DNA of 64,000 nt, taken from Kondoa malvinella (Eukaryota; Basidiomycota; Agaricostilbomycetes; Agaricostilbales; Kondoaceae). Every line of letters begins with the position of its first letter. The first letter of the stretch is position 1. The DNA is taken from positions 1-64,000 of the forward strand of contig BCIM01000001.1 of the NCBI GenBank assembly GCA_039545315.1, given 5' to 3'. Below are positions 46,392-63,706 of this stretch, piece by piece. Made by a program: the position numbers and the translations under genes. The notes beneath the pieces were generated by a model that worked only from the letters and a program-made list of their open reading frames with translations, made no database searches and was not told the origin of the DNA.

Positions 46392-49030
46392 AATCATGTC
46401 GCAGCCAACTTCATTGAAAGGTTCGTTCTGGGTGCATAACACTTCGACGATAGGCTCAGGCTGAAGCTTTGTCAAGTGGGAGACTTCTTCTGTGATCCTG
46501 TACCAGAGCGCGTTGCTAGATGGCCGTCAACCAAGTTCCGTGCATATGTGAACAAGAAGCGGAACTTAGATCTCAAGGTAGGCTGAAGTGCGGAGAGATT
46601 AGCTTGACAGCTAAAAGCTTTCAAGGATCATTGGCAGCTTCACAAGTATTCTATCACTCGCCTCGAAGATTACTGGCAAGACGTTTGGGATTTTCAGGGC
46701 TTCATTGGTACTATACCGGCCGACAAACCAGTACGTCGTCGACATGACTGTCGAGGAGGATGTACCGTTGACTCGTTGCTGTTCAGCTGTTCGACTCGTC
46801 AAAACCCCTCAACGTGACCCACAACAGACTGAACGCAACGCTTAATTGGGCTGAAAATCAGCTGCTTGCTCACAAACATGCCAGATCGACGACCAGAAAT
46901 GCTCTCATCACCTGTGTTGAGCGTACCGCAGAATCATCCGGGCACATAGAAAGTATCACCTTCAAGCAGCTGTACGACAGAGTAAAGGACGCTAGCACGG
47001 CTCTGAGAAAGCTTGGTGCTAAAGAAGGCGATCGTATCTGCGCGTTTAGCCCGAACAACAGCGAGGCTGTCATCATGTTATTGGCAAGTGCGACAATTGG
47101 CTGCATCTGGTCGTCGTGTCCGCCGGAATTTGGCATCCAGGCAACTTTGGAGCGGTTCGAGCAGATTCAGCCAACTATATTGCTCTCGGCCGACAAGGTG
47201 AGCAACAACCTTCTGGGGAAGTCAATCTCACAGATTACCATAGTATCGGTACGGCGGAAAGGAAATTGATATCATGCCCAAGCTACACCAGATCGTCAAG
47301 CGTCTAGAACCTCTGGGGCTGCGGCAGCTGGTTATGGTTGGACAACTGTCGCTCGATAGAGAGCCTATGTCTCAGATTCATGCTATCGATGGCGTTGCTG
47401 CGATGAGCTGGAACAAGTTCTTGAAGAGCGGAGAGGACAAGTCGACAAAGGAGATCGACTTTAACAGAGGAACGGCTATGCGACCCTTGTGGATCCTCTA
47501 CAGCTCTGGTACTACTGGAAAACCCAAGAGTATTGTACATCATGCCGGCGGCATGCTGCTCTCCTGCGCTTCGGCATGCATAGGTCATAATGGAATGGAT
47601 GATAGCACTGTACAGCTGCAATTTACTACGCTGTGAGTTCTATGTACAATGTTCCCTGTAGGCTCTAATCTGTCTGCTGCTAGGGGTTGGATGATGTGGA
47701 ATTTTGCAGTCTCGAATTTGGCTATGGGAACGACTGTTGTCTGCTTCGATGGATCTCCTCTCAAGCCTCTATCTACTCTCTGGGAGAAAGTAGATGAGTA
47801 TGGAGTGACAAGTATGGGCTTATCGTAAGCGCTATCATACAAATTTTGAGTTTCACTGAATTGCGATCGTCAGACCTCGATACCTTCAGACTCTGCTATC
47901 TGCCAGTTACTTTCCTAAAGAGCATCACTCGATCAAGACTCTGGACGCTGTCTTGACCGCTGGAAGCCCGCTTACGCCGGAACTTTATCAATTTTTGCAT
48001 CATTCAATTAAGCAAGATGTCCTGGTCATGAACGGGACCGGCGGAACTGATTAAGTGTATCTATAGCTGGAAGAGACCGCTGCTTACCAGAATTTTAGTG
48101 TTTGCGGCGTGTTCGTATCGGCTGTTGCATCCCTGCCGACATATGCTGGCGAGATACAAAGTCCGGCGCTGGGCTGCGACATCCAAGCCTGGTCGGACGA
48201 AGGGAAACGAGTTCCAGATGGACAAGAAGGAAACATGGTCTGTTGCACGCCTATTCCCAACTTTCCCCTCTGTTTTTGGAACGACAAGGATGGCGAAAAG
48301 TATCAAGAATCCTATTTCAGATCCTTCCCTACCGTAGCATGGAACCAGGCAGATTGGGTGAACTTCAATCCCAAGACAGGCGGTATCGATGTACAGGGTC
48401 GCGCAGACGCTGTACTCAATCCAGGAGGTGTAAGATTTGGTGAGACATCAGCTTGGCATAGGCGTGGTTGGAAGTGCTGACGGAAGCCACAGGTACTTCC
48501 GAGCTGTACCAAGTGGTAGAGGAATTCCGAGATGTCATCGACGACTGCCGTATGCCTTTGAGATGATTGGATGTATCTATTGCTAAACTTTTGATGCAGT
48601 CGCTGTGGGACAGAAATGGGATGGAGACGAGCGTGTGATCCTCTTCCTCAAAACGGTCGGCGGAAAGCCATTGCAAGATTCGACAGTGTCACAGATCAAA
48701 GCAGCCATCAAAAGCAAGCTGTCGAACAGACATGTCCCAGCACTGATTCTACAAGCTCCCGACTTGCCAATGACCATCAACGACAAGCGCTGTGAAATCG
48801 CCGCAAAGAAAGCGTAAGTTTACAGCTAGAGAATAGTCGCTGAAAGCTAATCTCTTTTGACTTTGCAGTGTCAACGGCGTGGCCAAATCCAAGATCAATC
48901 GAGACGCTATGGCTAGTATGTGATCTCACGTCGAGCTGCCAGTCGCTCACCGTTGACTGTAGATCCTTCGTCGCTTGACTGGTTCTTTGACAATCCCAAC
49001 TTGACCGAGACACCAAAAGCGAAGCTGTGA
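46392..49030 (+). CDS. AACS: Acetoacetyl-CoA synthetase, with a non-canonical splice donor
   Basis: This enzyme activates acetoacetate with ATP and CoA in the cytosol (adenylate-forming family). Conserved parts in order: KAFKDHWQLHKYSITRLEDY and WQDVWDFQGFIGTIPADKP, NATLNWAENQLL, AKEGDRICAFSPNNSEAVIM, ATIGCIWSSCPPEFGIQATL, the AMP-binding P-loop ILYSSGTTGKPKSIVHHAGG, GWMMWNFAVSNLAMGTTVVC, VMNGTGGTD, SLPTYAGEIQSPALGCDIQA, GGIDVQGRADAVLNPGGVRF, GDERVILFLKTVGGKPLQDS and LSNRHVPALILQAPDLPMTI, ending near DWFFDNPNL. The first exon and start are tentative. At 48051 the intron begins TTAAGT where GTAAGT is expected; if it is not removed, translation stops at once. The gene may be damaged in this strain or carry a sequence error. 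Confidence 0.85.
48051..48098 (+). other. Intron of AACS with TT instead of GT at the donor
   Basis: The exon ends ...GGAACTGA and the next bases are TTAAGTGTAT; the acceptor is AATTTTAG. Removing 48051-48098 joins GGTD to VCGVFVSAVASLPTYAGEIQ, as the family requires. The sequence would be a perfect GTAAGT donor but for one base (G to T). Retained, it creates TAA right after GGTD. Confidence 0.6.
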
Positions 49031-49139
49031 GCTGGGCATGGTGTTCACACGCTGTGTCTTGTGTCTAGTATTAACCTGCAAACATAAGTCTTTGCGTCTT
49101 TGAGTCGCAATTCGACCTTCGGAACCACGACTTACATAG

Positions 49140-50768
49140 ATGGAAATTGACCAAGCGTATGCCCCTGTCGCCGGACCTTCTACTGCCAATGGTGCAGACG
49201 ACGCTACGACATCACGAGCCCGTCGTGGACCAGGCAGGCCATCTTTAGAGCTCAAAGCTTCCACTTCCGCACCTGGCAAAGCACCTCCCAAAATCAAAGT
49301 CAAGCTAGGCGGCGCTGACTCTGCTGTCTCTGCAACTTGGCCTTCTGCGTCTGGCTCAAGCTTTAACGCAAATAAACACTATGACCGTGATTTGGACTCT
49401 GATCCTGATGAGCCGCTCGTCTTTGAAGAGCATTTCATTCTCAAAGTAGAAGACCAGGATTTGGCCAATAAGCTACAGAAGATGGTCGCCGCACGAGATG
49501 TAGGCTCGTCCACCAACAAAGCTCAAGAGCCTTGGTTCCAGTTTAAAGATCCTCGAAGAGCGACGTTTGGTTTGGGCGGGAGTGCTGGCAAGCCCAACCC
49601 TGGTGATAAGACGTGGAACGCAAAGCTCGTGGATCTGCCATGTATCGTTGAATCGCACAAGACACTCGACAACAAGCGACTGTACAAGACTGCAGACATT
49701 TGTCAAATGCTTTTGGTGGAAAGCCAGACAGGCAACAATCAAAGTGCTACCGAGGGCGACAAGTTTGACATTGAAGACTACATCTACCCCCATGGCATCA
49801 CACCGCCGCTCAAGCACGTTCGCAAAAGGCGTTTCCGCAAAAGAGCAAATAAGCGGGTGAGTCACCCTGGCGGAATGCAATACTTGAGTACTAACAATAT
49901 TCCAGACCATCGAAAACATTGAAAACGCTGTAGAAGCATTGTTTGCCAAAGACCAGATTTCCGAGAAAGTTACTTACGGCAAGTGATATTTGCATTGCTT
50001 GCTATCAGTCGGCTGACTCCTGGTGCAGAGCTTATTGATCCAAAAGACGAGATAGTCGAAGGAGCCACACCCGCACCGGGAATGACGCCAGGGGCAGATG
50101 GAGCACCGACTCCAGGTGGTGAAACAGAAGGATCCCAGCGAGGCAATTCGGACGATGATGAAGATGGAGAAGGCATCGATGATGACCTTGCGGCAGAGCT
50201 AGAGCGTGGACTAGAAGCTGTTGATCAGACAGATTCGGAAAGCGAAAAGGGCGGAGATTCGGATTCAGACATGGGCGGCCTCTTTGGATCTAATGGTGGA
50301 GGCAGTGACGTGGAAGATGAGCTACCTGGAGGTGGTGAAGGTGGAGACGAGGAAGTCAGCACTGAACAACTCGAGGCTAGAAGGAAGGCACGTCTCTTGG
50401 GCGACGAAATCAGGGATTTGGAAGGCGCAGTCAACAGAAAGCGGACGGAAGTTGCGAATGCTTCGAATCCTATCATCAAAGTGGGTAGAATTTGCTGCTT
50501 GAGTTCGCTCTTTGCTGATATGGCATTACAGCGTCGTTTCGAAGACTCTTTGCGCAAGCTCACCACGGAGCTCGATCTCAAAAAAGCTCAACTCGCTTCT
50601 GCCTTATCCGAGCCAGACCCAGATCCAGAAGGTGCAGAAGAGGAAGACGAACCAGCTGTGGCCGATGCTCCGCAAGACATGGAGGAAGATGTGGTCGATA
50701 TTGTAGCGCCGGAACGTATGTCACCACAGGTAACAGCTGCTGATCAAGGGGATGATATTTCTTTGTAG
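49140..50768 (+). CDS. TAF7: TFIID subunit 7 (Taf7/TAFII55)
   Basis: Taf7 is a TFIID component that binds Taf1 and regulates its activity at RNA polymerase II promoters. After a Pro/Ala/Ser-rich N-terminus with an AT-hook-like RARRGPGRPSLE, the TAFII55 N-terminal domain is clear: EPLVFEEHFILKVEDQDLAN, then NAKLVDLPCIVESHKTLDNK, RLYKTADICQMLLVESQ, and IYPHGITPPLKHVRKRRFRK before a splice to TIENIENAVEALFAKDQISE. The C-terminal half is acidic and Gly-rich (DDDEDGEGIDDDLAAELERG), with a coiled-coil EQLEARRKARLLGDEIRDLE. Three introns. The ATG at 49140 (MEIDQAYAPV) has no in-frame competitor close upstream. Confidence 0.95.
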
Positions 50769-51138
50769 TGAGGTCAGGCCTGTACTATCTTTTGTATTTC
50801 ATGAACCCATATGGGACGGCCGTGCATCAACTTGAATATCACCGCCTCTCCTCTCCCGTACCACGGCGCTCGGATGAGCACCTAGCCTCTGACTAGAACC
50901 ACCGTCTATCTGTGTGCTGCCCATCGACCACATCGACTGTCACACCCGCCGCGATTTGTTTGAGCTGTTGACAAGACTCAAACGCCAAACCTTTTATTCG
51001 AATCGTCCTCAGATAGGACCGCCTCGGATTAGGTCTCGCTCTCCACAACTGGTCGAATATCTATCGCGGTCTACAGCTGAAGCTCTTGCACGCCTGACCT
51101 GAATCGATTCAACCCGCTCCGGGAGATTAGACGTCAAC
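50769..51138. other. PKC1 upstream region
   Basis: This is a 370-bp space between TAF7 and PKC1. A pyrimidine-rich stretch is visible, but no gene. Confidence 0.45.
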
Positions 51139-55302
<4,164 letters not shown>

Positions 55303-55523
55303 GCGATAGCCATGTAATTCACGGAAATGTAGCTTGTATGATAGAAATGCCTACGACCGAATCGAGTTGTCCCTTTTTTACGACGCGATAACCATATTAT
55401 TCCTTCAACCATTTCAAGGCTGCAAAGAAAGCTACCCTGCGTTGCCATTGTTATCCCGAACACCACTGGCGCAGCTATTCCGAGAAGCGTTTCTTTGGCA
55501 AATCTTGAACAGCGTCATGCGGG

Positions 55524-58500
55524 ATGGACCTTTCCTCTCAATACCAGACTCTTGCCAATGAGAGCAAGCGCAAGCATGTAGACGTTCGAGAAGCAGCAGA
55601 GAAGGCCGTTGCAGTGCTGAAGGAGAACGATGCGAGCAAGGCGGCTTTCGAGCATCTACAGCAAGGCGCGCTTTCAGTCATTGCCGGCTGCTGAAAAGGT
55701 GTCTGATAATCTTTCGCAAACAGAAAATCAGCCTTCGTCTCCAGTCCTGCTCCAGCCTATTCTGCTCGCAAGCAACACCAAGAATGCAAAGGTCATTGCG
55801 CTCGCAATTACATGTCTGCAGCGTCTGGTTGCCAGCGTCAAGGGGCTGTCTCAAGGATCAGTCGCTCTGGTATTGCCAGCAATTCGGCTGGTCTCTAATC
55901 AAGGCGTCGAGATTCAGCTAAAGATACTGCAAACGCTCGTCTCGCTGCTATCCAATTCGGCTGTCCATGGCTCTCTGTTGGCCGATCTCCTGCTCATGTG
56001 CTTTCGTCTGCAAGACTCCAAAGTTGGCGTCGTCTCCAGCACAGCCGCGGCTACATCTAGACAGCTAGTAATGCTCATCTTCGAGGGCGTGCTAGCAGAA
56101 GACAGAGCAACCGATGGCAAGAACAATATCGCCGAGGAAGTACAGCTGTCCGAGGCTGACGAAGCAATCAAACTGCAGCCTTCGGCCGCAGATGCTTACA
56201 ATATGTTTCGGGACCTGTGTATACTGGTTGCCGCTCCAACCAATTCCACCACAACCTCTCAGACGCCCCCGCTCTTCCTGAAGATTGCAACTCTACCGAA
56301 GACCTTCGGCTTCGAACTGATCGAATCAATACTTTCTGACTTCCATTCAGTCTTCTCAGCTCGGCATCCAGAACTTTTACATCTTCTGCGCTCCTCACTG
56401 TCCCCTCTTCTGATTCGCTCATTGGCCGGTGATAACCATCCTCAATTCAGTACCACCCTCCGCCTGACAAGAGTCATATACTTGTTGTTGAAGGTCTTCG
56501 ACACGCACCTGACTACGGAAGGCGAGATCTTTATGCAGATGTTGGTCAAGATTGTTGGGCCAGGAGAGGTAGAGGGCAGCGGAGGGCATCCTCTAGGCGT
56601 TACGTCACAGTCTAGCCGCAAGTCTTCCCAACAATCTATGTCCGGCACCGGCACCTGTCCTGTATGGATGCGAGTCCTGGCTTTAGAGATTCTTCGTGGC
56701 TTATGCAACGATTTTCAACTCCTGTTGCGTCTCTGGGAACGCTATGACGCCAACAACTCTGGATCAAATACCGGAGTGATTGTCGGTATGCTCAATGCGC
56801 TGAGTCGTCTCGCGAGCGAAAGGCCGGCCCTATTAGGCAGCAGTCATCTGCTCCGCTCTGATACCACTTCTGCTGCGGTTTCAGACTTCTCTGTCGGCAC
56901 ATTTATGGAGCTGGCAGCGCAAGCAGCAAACAGCGTGGGAGGCGTGGCAAGCTCAGAATTCTCGCTGGAAGCAAGCTCTATGAAGATACAGTGGTCAGTA
57001 CAGTGATTGGGACGATATACGGAGCTAAAAGCGTTAGCAGTATCGACCAATTGGACAAATCAGAAGCTCCGCCTATTCCCGACACTTACGTCTTTCTTCT
57101 GGCACTTCAATGCCTCTCCTCCGTCGCCAATGGATACTATACCTACGTCTCGCCCTTGTACAACGATTTTGTGACCGCTGCCTGCGCCAAGGACCACAGC
57201 ATCAGCCCGTCAGCCCCGCCAGCTCTTGTCGTAAGCTTGACGAAGCCCGAATCACCTTTACGGCCCATAAGTGATATGGCTCTGGCTACTTGGCCTCCTC
57301 TACTGTTCTCCTTGTCTTTCTTCGTCACCACTGCACTATCGGATCAGTTGTTCGCCACAGTACTCGAGTCGCTACAAGCTTTCACTGCTGTCTGCGGTAT
57401 GCTGAATCTCAGCACGCCGAGAGACGCCTTCCTTGCTTCTCTGTGCAAGTTCGCAATTCCGCCAGGCGTGATTGCGAGTATCCAAGCTTCTCAAGCGGTG
57501 CCTACCTCGACCATCAGTAGTCTCAAATCTCTGCCTGCGAATGTTCTGGCCAGTGGTGCAGATGCGCTCGGTTTGGGGTCTTCATCAACCGCCACTGCCC
57601 TAGTCCTGTCAACGCGAAATCTGAAATGCCTGGAATCTCTCATACGACTGGCAGATCAACTGGCGGGTTCCCTGGGTGAAAATTGGTTCCCAATCTTTGA
57701 AGCACTTCAGAATGCCGACTTTGTCCTTACAGCGCAAGCCGGGGCGAACAGAAGGCAAGAGGAAGTTGAGGTTTTGGGGCATATCACCAGGCTCTTCGAT
57801 AGCACCAGCTGCGCTCTGAACGACGAAGCTTTCATGGAATTCGTCAGCTCATTGGCGGACCTCGGGCTGATTATGACTGGAGTACAAATGGACACCTTTG
57901 GCGATTCAGGATTGGCCCAGTCGCAACTCGAGTCAGCTCGCAAGAGAGCTGGGGGCGTCAACACCAGCAAGGCTGTAAGTGTGCAGCATAGAAGCTTAGA
58001 CTGTCGCTGAAGTTGGAATAAGCGGCCGACCGACAAACTCTTCGCTATCACAAAGCTGAACGACGTTGCTGTGCTAAACATTCATCGCTTGGTATACCGC
58101 CAGATCGAGATCGGTTGGACGACTGTGACAAGCTCTGTGATCGCTATAATGCACTGCAGCCACGCTACCAGCTCGGTCAGGCTTCAAGCAGCGCAGACGC
58201 TTAGCAATGTCCTCACAGCTGCCAGCAGTGTCGCTAATGCGGGCGAAAAGGAATTGCAGGCAGATATTCAACGTCGAATCTTCGATTGCCTGTCAAATCA
58301 AGCATGTTCGACAGGCTATGGATCCACAGCTACCGATGTAGAGGTTCGCCGCATGGCGTTGGACAGCTTGTTCAATATTCTGGAGCACTCAGGGCACGGT
58401 ATTGAATGCGGCTGGCAACGCTCATTCGAGATTCTCCGCTCTGTCACTTCTGGTGGTAGTCCGGCGTTTGCAGGTCAAAGCGACAGCGATGAACAAGACC

Positions 58501-61212
58501 CTACTTCAGTGGAAACCAAACCAATCGCCACTGCCTTGAACACGATCAACGCACGCCACGCACTTCTAGTCCGCATTGCTTTCCCGTCCTTACAACTCAT
58601 CTGCACCGACTTCTTGTCTGCCCTTTCATTAAGCGAGCTGGAGCTCTGCGTCAAGACTTTGGCGGAATACGGGGAGCAGAACGAAGACCTCAATATCGCT
58701 ATGACGGCAAGCAATTTACTGTGGCAAGTCTCTGATCATATCCAGTCAAAAGGTGCACAACAAGCGTCCGGCGGAAAACGATTACCAGACGAATGGGCGC
58801 AGCTATGGATGCTCCTGCTACATCGTCTTCAGCAATTGGCCAAGGACAAACGGCAAGACATCCGGGACGGCGCCATCCAGATCTTGTTTCGGGCGCTGGA
58901 AGTTCACGGCGAATCTCTCACCGTTGAAGAGTGGGAATCGTGTTTATGGCAGATTGTCTTGCCTATATTCGACTCCGACGTTGCCAGCCTACTGGATGCC
59001 AACAAAGACAGCAAGACAGCTGATGTATCTACGCAAGAGACCGCCGTGCAACATCAAGAAGGCACCTCAATATTGCTGATGGAGTCTCTGACCACTGTTC
59101 TTCAGAATTTCCTGCCGTCCAAGATCTTCCATACTTCGCGTTTTCCTCAAATATACCCTCTTTTGCACCGATATCTGAGATCCAACTTTCTATATGGCTC
59201 TGATACACTGGCCACTGCCTCGATGCGTATGCTGGAGCGCGTTGCGTCCATATCTGTCACGTGTACACCTCAAGAGGTGGATAATGTAGCCAAGAAAGCA
59301 TCGCTGGAGGAATTATGGACGTTATGGCACGAAATCGGTGACCAGCTGGCCGCGGTCGATGACTCTTCTCTATTCAGTCATAGGGCTCAAGCAGCCTTAG
59401 AAGCATTCATGCGCGCTGTACAGCCTCTTCAAACTTGGCCAGATGTGTCCGCGTCGATTCAGCGCAGCAAAGACATCCTCTTGGTCGCCAAATGCGTACT
59501 CACGTGGTCTCGCAGTCCAGAATATCCACCGGACATCGACGGCATGACCCCAGTTCAGAGTACAGTATTCAAGGTGGTGCAAAATCTTGACTCTCGCATC
59601 GACGTGGTTGCAGCAGCTTGCCTGAGTGATCTTGCAGAGTATGCAACGCTTACATTTGGCGCTGCATTCGATGTACCTGCTCAACCGGAGGCTCGCATTC
59701 GAAGTAGCAAGATCACGTATATCGCTTTGCACAAGATGGTCATGCCGAAGGCTGCTTCCCTTTATCTGCAGCATGAGAACTCTGCCATAGTGTTTGCTAG
59801 CGGAGCTGTAGCGCAACTGATACGGGTAAGCAAGAGCCTCTGGAAGCCAGCCCCATCTGAATTGGTCTGTAGATACATGCCGTACCCATGCGATTGAAAT
59901 ACGACTGTCCACCGAGCTCCAAGTTTGGAAGCGACACACCGCTGTGGCAGACTGCAACAATACAGTTCCTGCGCCTGGTTCGATCATGCGCGCGACAATT
60001 AGATGCTTTGTCAGATCAACTATCGGACGAGGTTTTTCTCAGTGTTTGGTGGCATTTGGTAGACTGCTATAATGCGGCTCTGTCCGCTGATAAGTATGTA
60101 GTCCGTCCGCTGCATTGGACCCGAGTTGACTCAGCCTAGTGGTGTCGTACAAACGATGTCGTTGCCTGCGCAATTACAGGCCGAAAACTTTGATCTCGGT
60201 CTCCTGGGTAAAGCCACCCCAAACACAATCTGGTGGGCGTTGACGTGATCTACAGCTTCGATCGAATTGGATCTGCTTCCCTACCTGACTGGCAAGCGGG
60301 TTCCCGACGAGATCAGCCATGCTATTGCTGCAACTCTTCAACAAAATACTCAACTTTTCGAGTCCGACACATCGCTGTCTCTGGCGGCAGAGTCGATGTC
60401 AACTGACGCATTGCACCAATATTCTGCCAAAGCCATACGGAACGGCAATACCAGCTCTCATCCTCAGCTGCCAAGAGAAAGATTCTCTTATTGGTGTCTG
60501 GACTTGCTCTTCCTAATCTGTTCTGCAGAAGGTAAAGAAATTGATTAAACCGCATTTTCAACATTCTCACGCTGGCATCCAGGCGTACAAATTGAAGCTG
60601 AGCGCCAGAGGCGCCTGTCCAGACTGTTCTTGCCATATCTTTTGGCGCGTGTAGTCTCAGCCATCCAGTCGTATCTGGCCGATGCCACCCTGCGCGGCAA
60701 ACTTCCATGTTCGAGGTAATCGTTCCTCCGTCAAGCTGCTGCAAAGCTCATTCCCTCTTCAGAGTACGACACGACGAGCTCACCTATCTGCTGCTAAAGC
60801 TAGCCAACCTACGGCTCGCCGATGATCTGTACAATGAAGCTTTTCCATCAAAGTCTTGTGAGTCTCGCTCTTGCTGCTGGTAAGTTATATTCACTGATGA
60901 CGTCGTGTAGATACTGCCAACGACGGCATACGGCAAGGACTTGGAGCGTCGCCGGTCGCAGCTATTTTCCACATCTATCCGCTGTTGCTGTCTATCCTGG
61001 CTTATTCCGACCAAGCTGAGGAGATGGACTCGTCTGGGGTACCGTTCAGACTCAGCAGCACGTCGCAAGATCTGTCTGGGTTGCCTGATGGTGTTGAGCT
61101 GGGTACAATCGGGCAGGATGTTTCGCCTGAAGAGCGAGCGGAAAGTTGTAAAGGGACAAGAAAAATGGCGGAACGATGTTTGGCTAGTTGTAGTTCTGTG
61201 ATATCGATTTAA
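55524..61212 (+). CDS. MON2: Mon2-family endosome/Golgi trafficking scaffold
   Basis: Mon2 is a large HEAT-repeat relative of Arf-GEFs that acts with Dop1 and the flippase Neo1 at the late Golgi and endosomes. The N-terminal exon has LANESKRKHVDVREAAEKAV and splices (GTCATT...AATCAG) to PSSPVLLQPILLASNTKNAK, then VIALAITCLQRLV, the conserved Mon2 N-terminal block. Downstream are SLLADLLLMCFRLQDSKVGV, VSSTAAATSRQLVMLIFEGV, SFELIESILSDFHSVF-like repeats, VRRMALDSLFNILEHSGHGI, KDKRQDIRDGAIQILFRALE and STSILLMESLTTVLQ. The C-terminus includes RFSYWCLDLLFLICSAEG and ELTYLLLKLANLRLADDLYN, then MAERCLASCSSVISI. Exons are long, with about ten introns. The start at 55524 (MDLSSQYQTL) is the best in-frame ATG; a short upstream exon is possible. 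Confidence 0.9.
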
Positions 61213-61288
61213 CAGCATAGGGATGTACAATTTGGATCTTCTGCATCTTCCTAAACCGACAAGTTGGCAAAGAACAGTGACAACCATA

Positions 61289-62174
61289 ATGGCCTTTTCA
61301 GCATTCAGAACTGTTGCAGCTCGCAGCGCTGCCAAGCAAGCCCCCTTGACTGCCAGACGCTCCTACGTCGTTGGCGCAGATCTCGTCGGGGTCTGCCTAC
61401 TTCGCTCAAGAGTATTGTGTCTCCGCTCATGTCGACTTTAGGATGCTTTCACCGCTGAACGAGCTCACGTTCAGGCACACGCAGCTGGCAGCGCAGAATT
61501 GTAGGCAACTATCGGCAATGCGGACTCGAGACTGAAGTGTTGATTACAGATGGCGCAAAATAACTACCTACGTCGCTGTCCCTCTCGGTAAGCTCTCGAT
61601 ACCTGCCAGCATCACACTGGAGAGGCTTAGCATCTGCTTTATAGTTGTCGTCCTCGGGGTGCACATCTGGAACGTCGAACAAGAGCGTAGGTCACACTAC
61701 AGGTATTCGTATCACTTTTGCTTACTTCCAGACAGACCACCACCACAAAGAGCACCTCAAAGAAGAGAATGGAGGAGAGATGGTGTGTTCTTTCCTGACA
61801 ATTTGGCGGCTGATGTTGATGCGAAGAGTTTAGCCTGAGCGTGTCGTTTACTCGTACATGGCAAGTTCAGCGCACGCCTTTCGGATTGAACAAGTAGCTA
61901 ACCCAACCTCGAAAGAACATGCGCAGGGGAGCATTCCGTGCGTGGCTGTCTTCTCATGGTGCTATCCCAAAATTGACCCAAAGTTGTCATTTTACAGCAT
62001 GGGGCAAGTAAGTCTGGCGTCTCTTCCCAGACCTCCCAATTTGCTCATGTATATGCGCGTACTCGCGTATAGCCAGAGTCTGTTCTTCAACCCAGAAGCC
62101 AACATCAAAGGCAAGTCTGGAATAGCTCCTATCTGTCTTCTGTCTTCTAACACTGGTGTTCAGCCGAAGAATGA
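61289..62174 (+). CDS. COX13: Cytochrome c oxidase subunit VIa (Cox13), extremely intron-rich
   Basis: This is a nuclear-encoded subunit of respiratory complex IV in the inner mitochondrial membrane. The product of about 131 residues begins MAFSAFRTVAARSAAKQAPL with an RRSY cleavage context, then DAFTAERAHVQAHAAGSAEL, WRKITTYVAVPLVVVLGVHI (the single membrane helix), NVEQEHHHHKEHLKEENGGE, PERVVYSYMNMRRGAFPWGN and SLFFNPEANIKAEE. The PWGN-x-SLFxN block is diagnostic for subunit VIa. I read ten exons and nine introns for this small gene. Two introns (61861-61915 and 62111-62163) have GC donors in a full GCAAGT consensus, with CTAAC branch sites. The smallest exon is about 10 nt (CATGGGGCAA, 61980s). 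The neighbours MON2 and TGS1 are on the same strand with short spacers. Confidence 0.88.
61861..61915 (+). other. GC-AG intron 6 of COX13
   Basis: The exon ends TACATG; the intron runs GCAAGTTCAG...GTAGCTAACC...CTCGAAAG. Splicing joins YSYM to NMRRGAF, as in other Cox13 proteins (YMN(I/V)R). Confidence 0.75.
62111..62163 (+). other. GC-AG intron 9 of COX13
   Basis: The exon ends ATCAAAG; the intron runs GCAAGTCTGG...TTCTAACACTGG...GTTCAG. Splicing yields NIKAEE and the stop codon TGA at 62172-62174. Confidence 0.7.
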
Positions 62175-62302
62175 TAGCTTGCGAAGAGCAGAGGGATGTG
62201 TTGGTGTTGGTAGCTGCGAAGTGTTTCAGTGCATGCAAGCAGCGGTTTCCAGGTTGCTCTTGCACCACCAGTCTTCTCGATATTTAGACACGTTATTCCG
62301 AA

Positions 62303-63473
<1,171 letters not shown>

Positions 63474-63706
63474 GATTTGGTGATTTGCGTGGGCTACCTG
63501 CAGATCTGAAGACATGTCTGTCCGGTGGACGAGGGGACTGTACCACTATGAGCTCAGAGTTAAGTTGAAGTCTGCTTCTATTGCTGTTTGTAGTCGTGCG
63601 GCCTACCCTGCATGCATCATTGCCTTTCAAGTTGCGCATTTCCAAGAGCGTCACATAATTTGTTTCTCATCGCGGACTCGACCATCAAGCGATCTTAAGA
63701 ATAGCC

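Noticed and set aside
46248..46475. Minus-strand frame opposite the start of AACS that looks protein-like
   Set aside because: It begins with a non-ATG codon and does not splice into the hydrolase gene; probably antisense of AACS 5' sequence.
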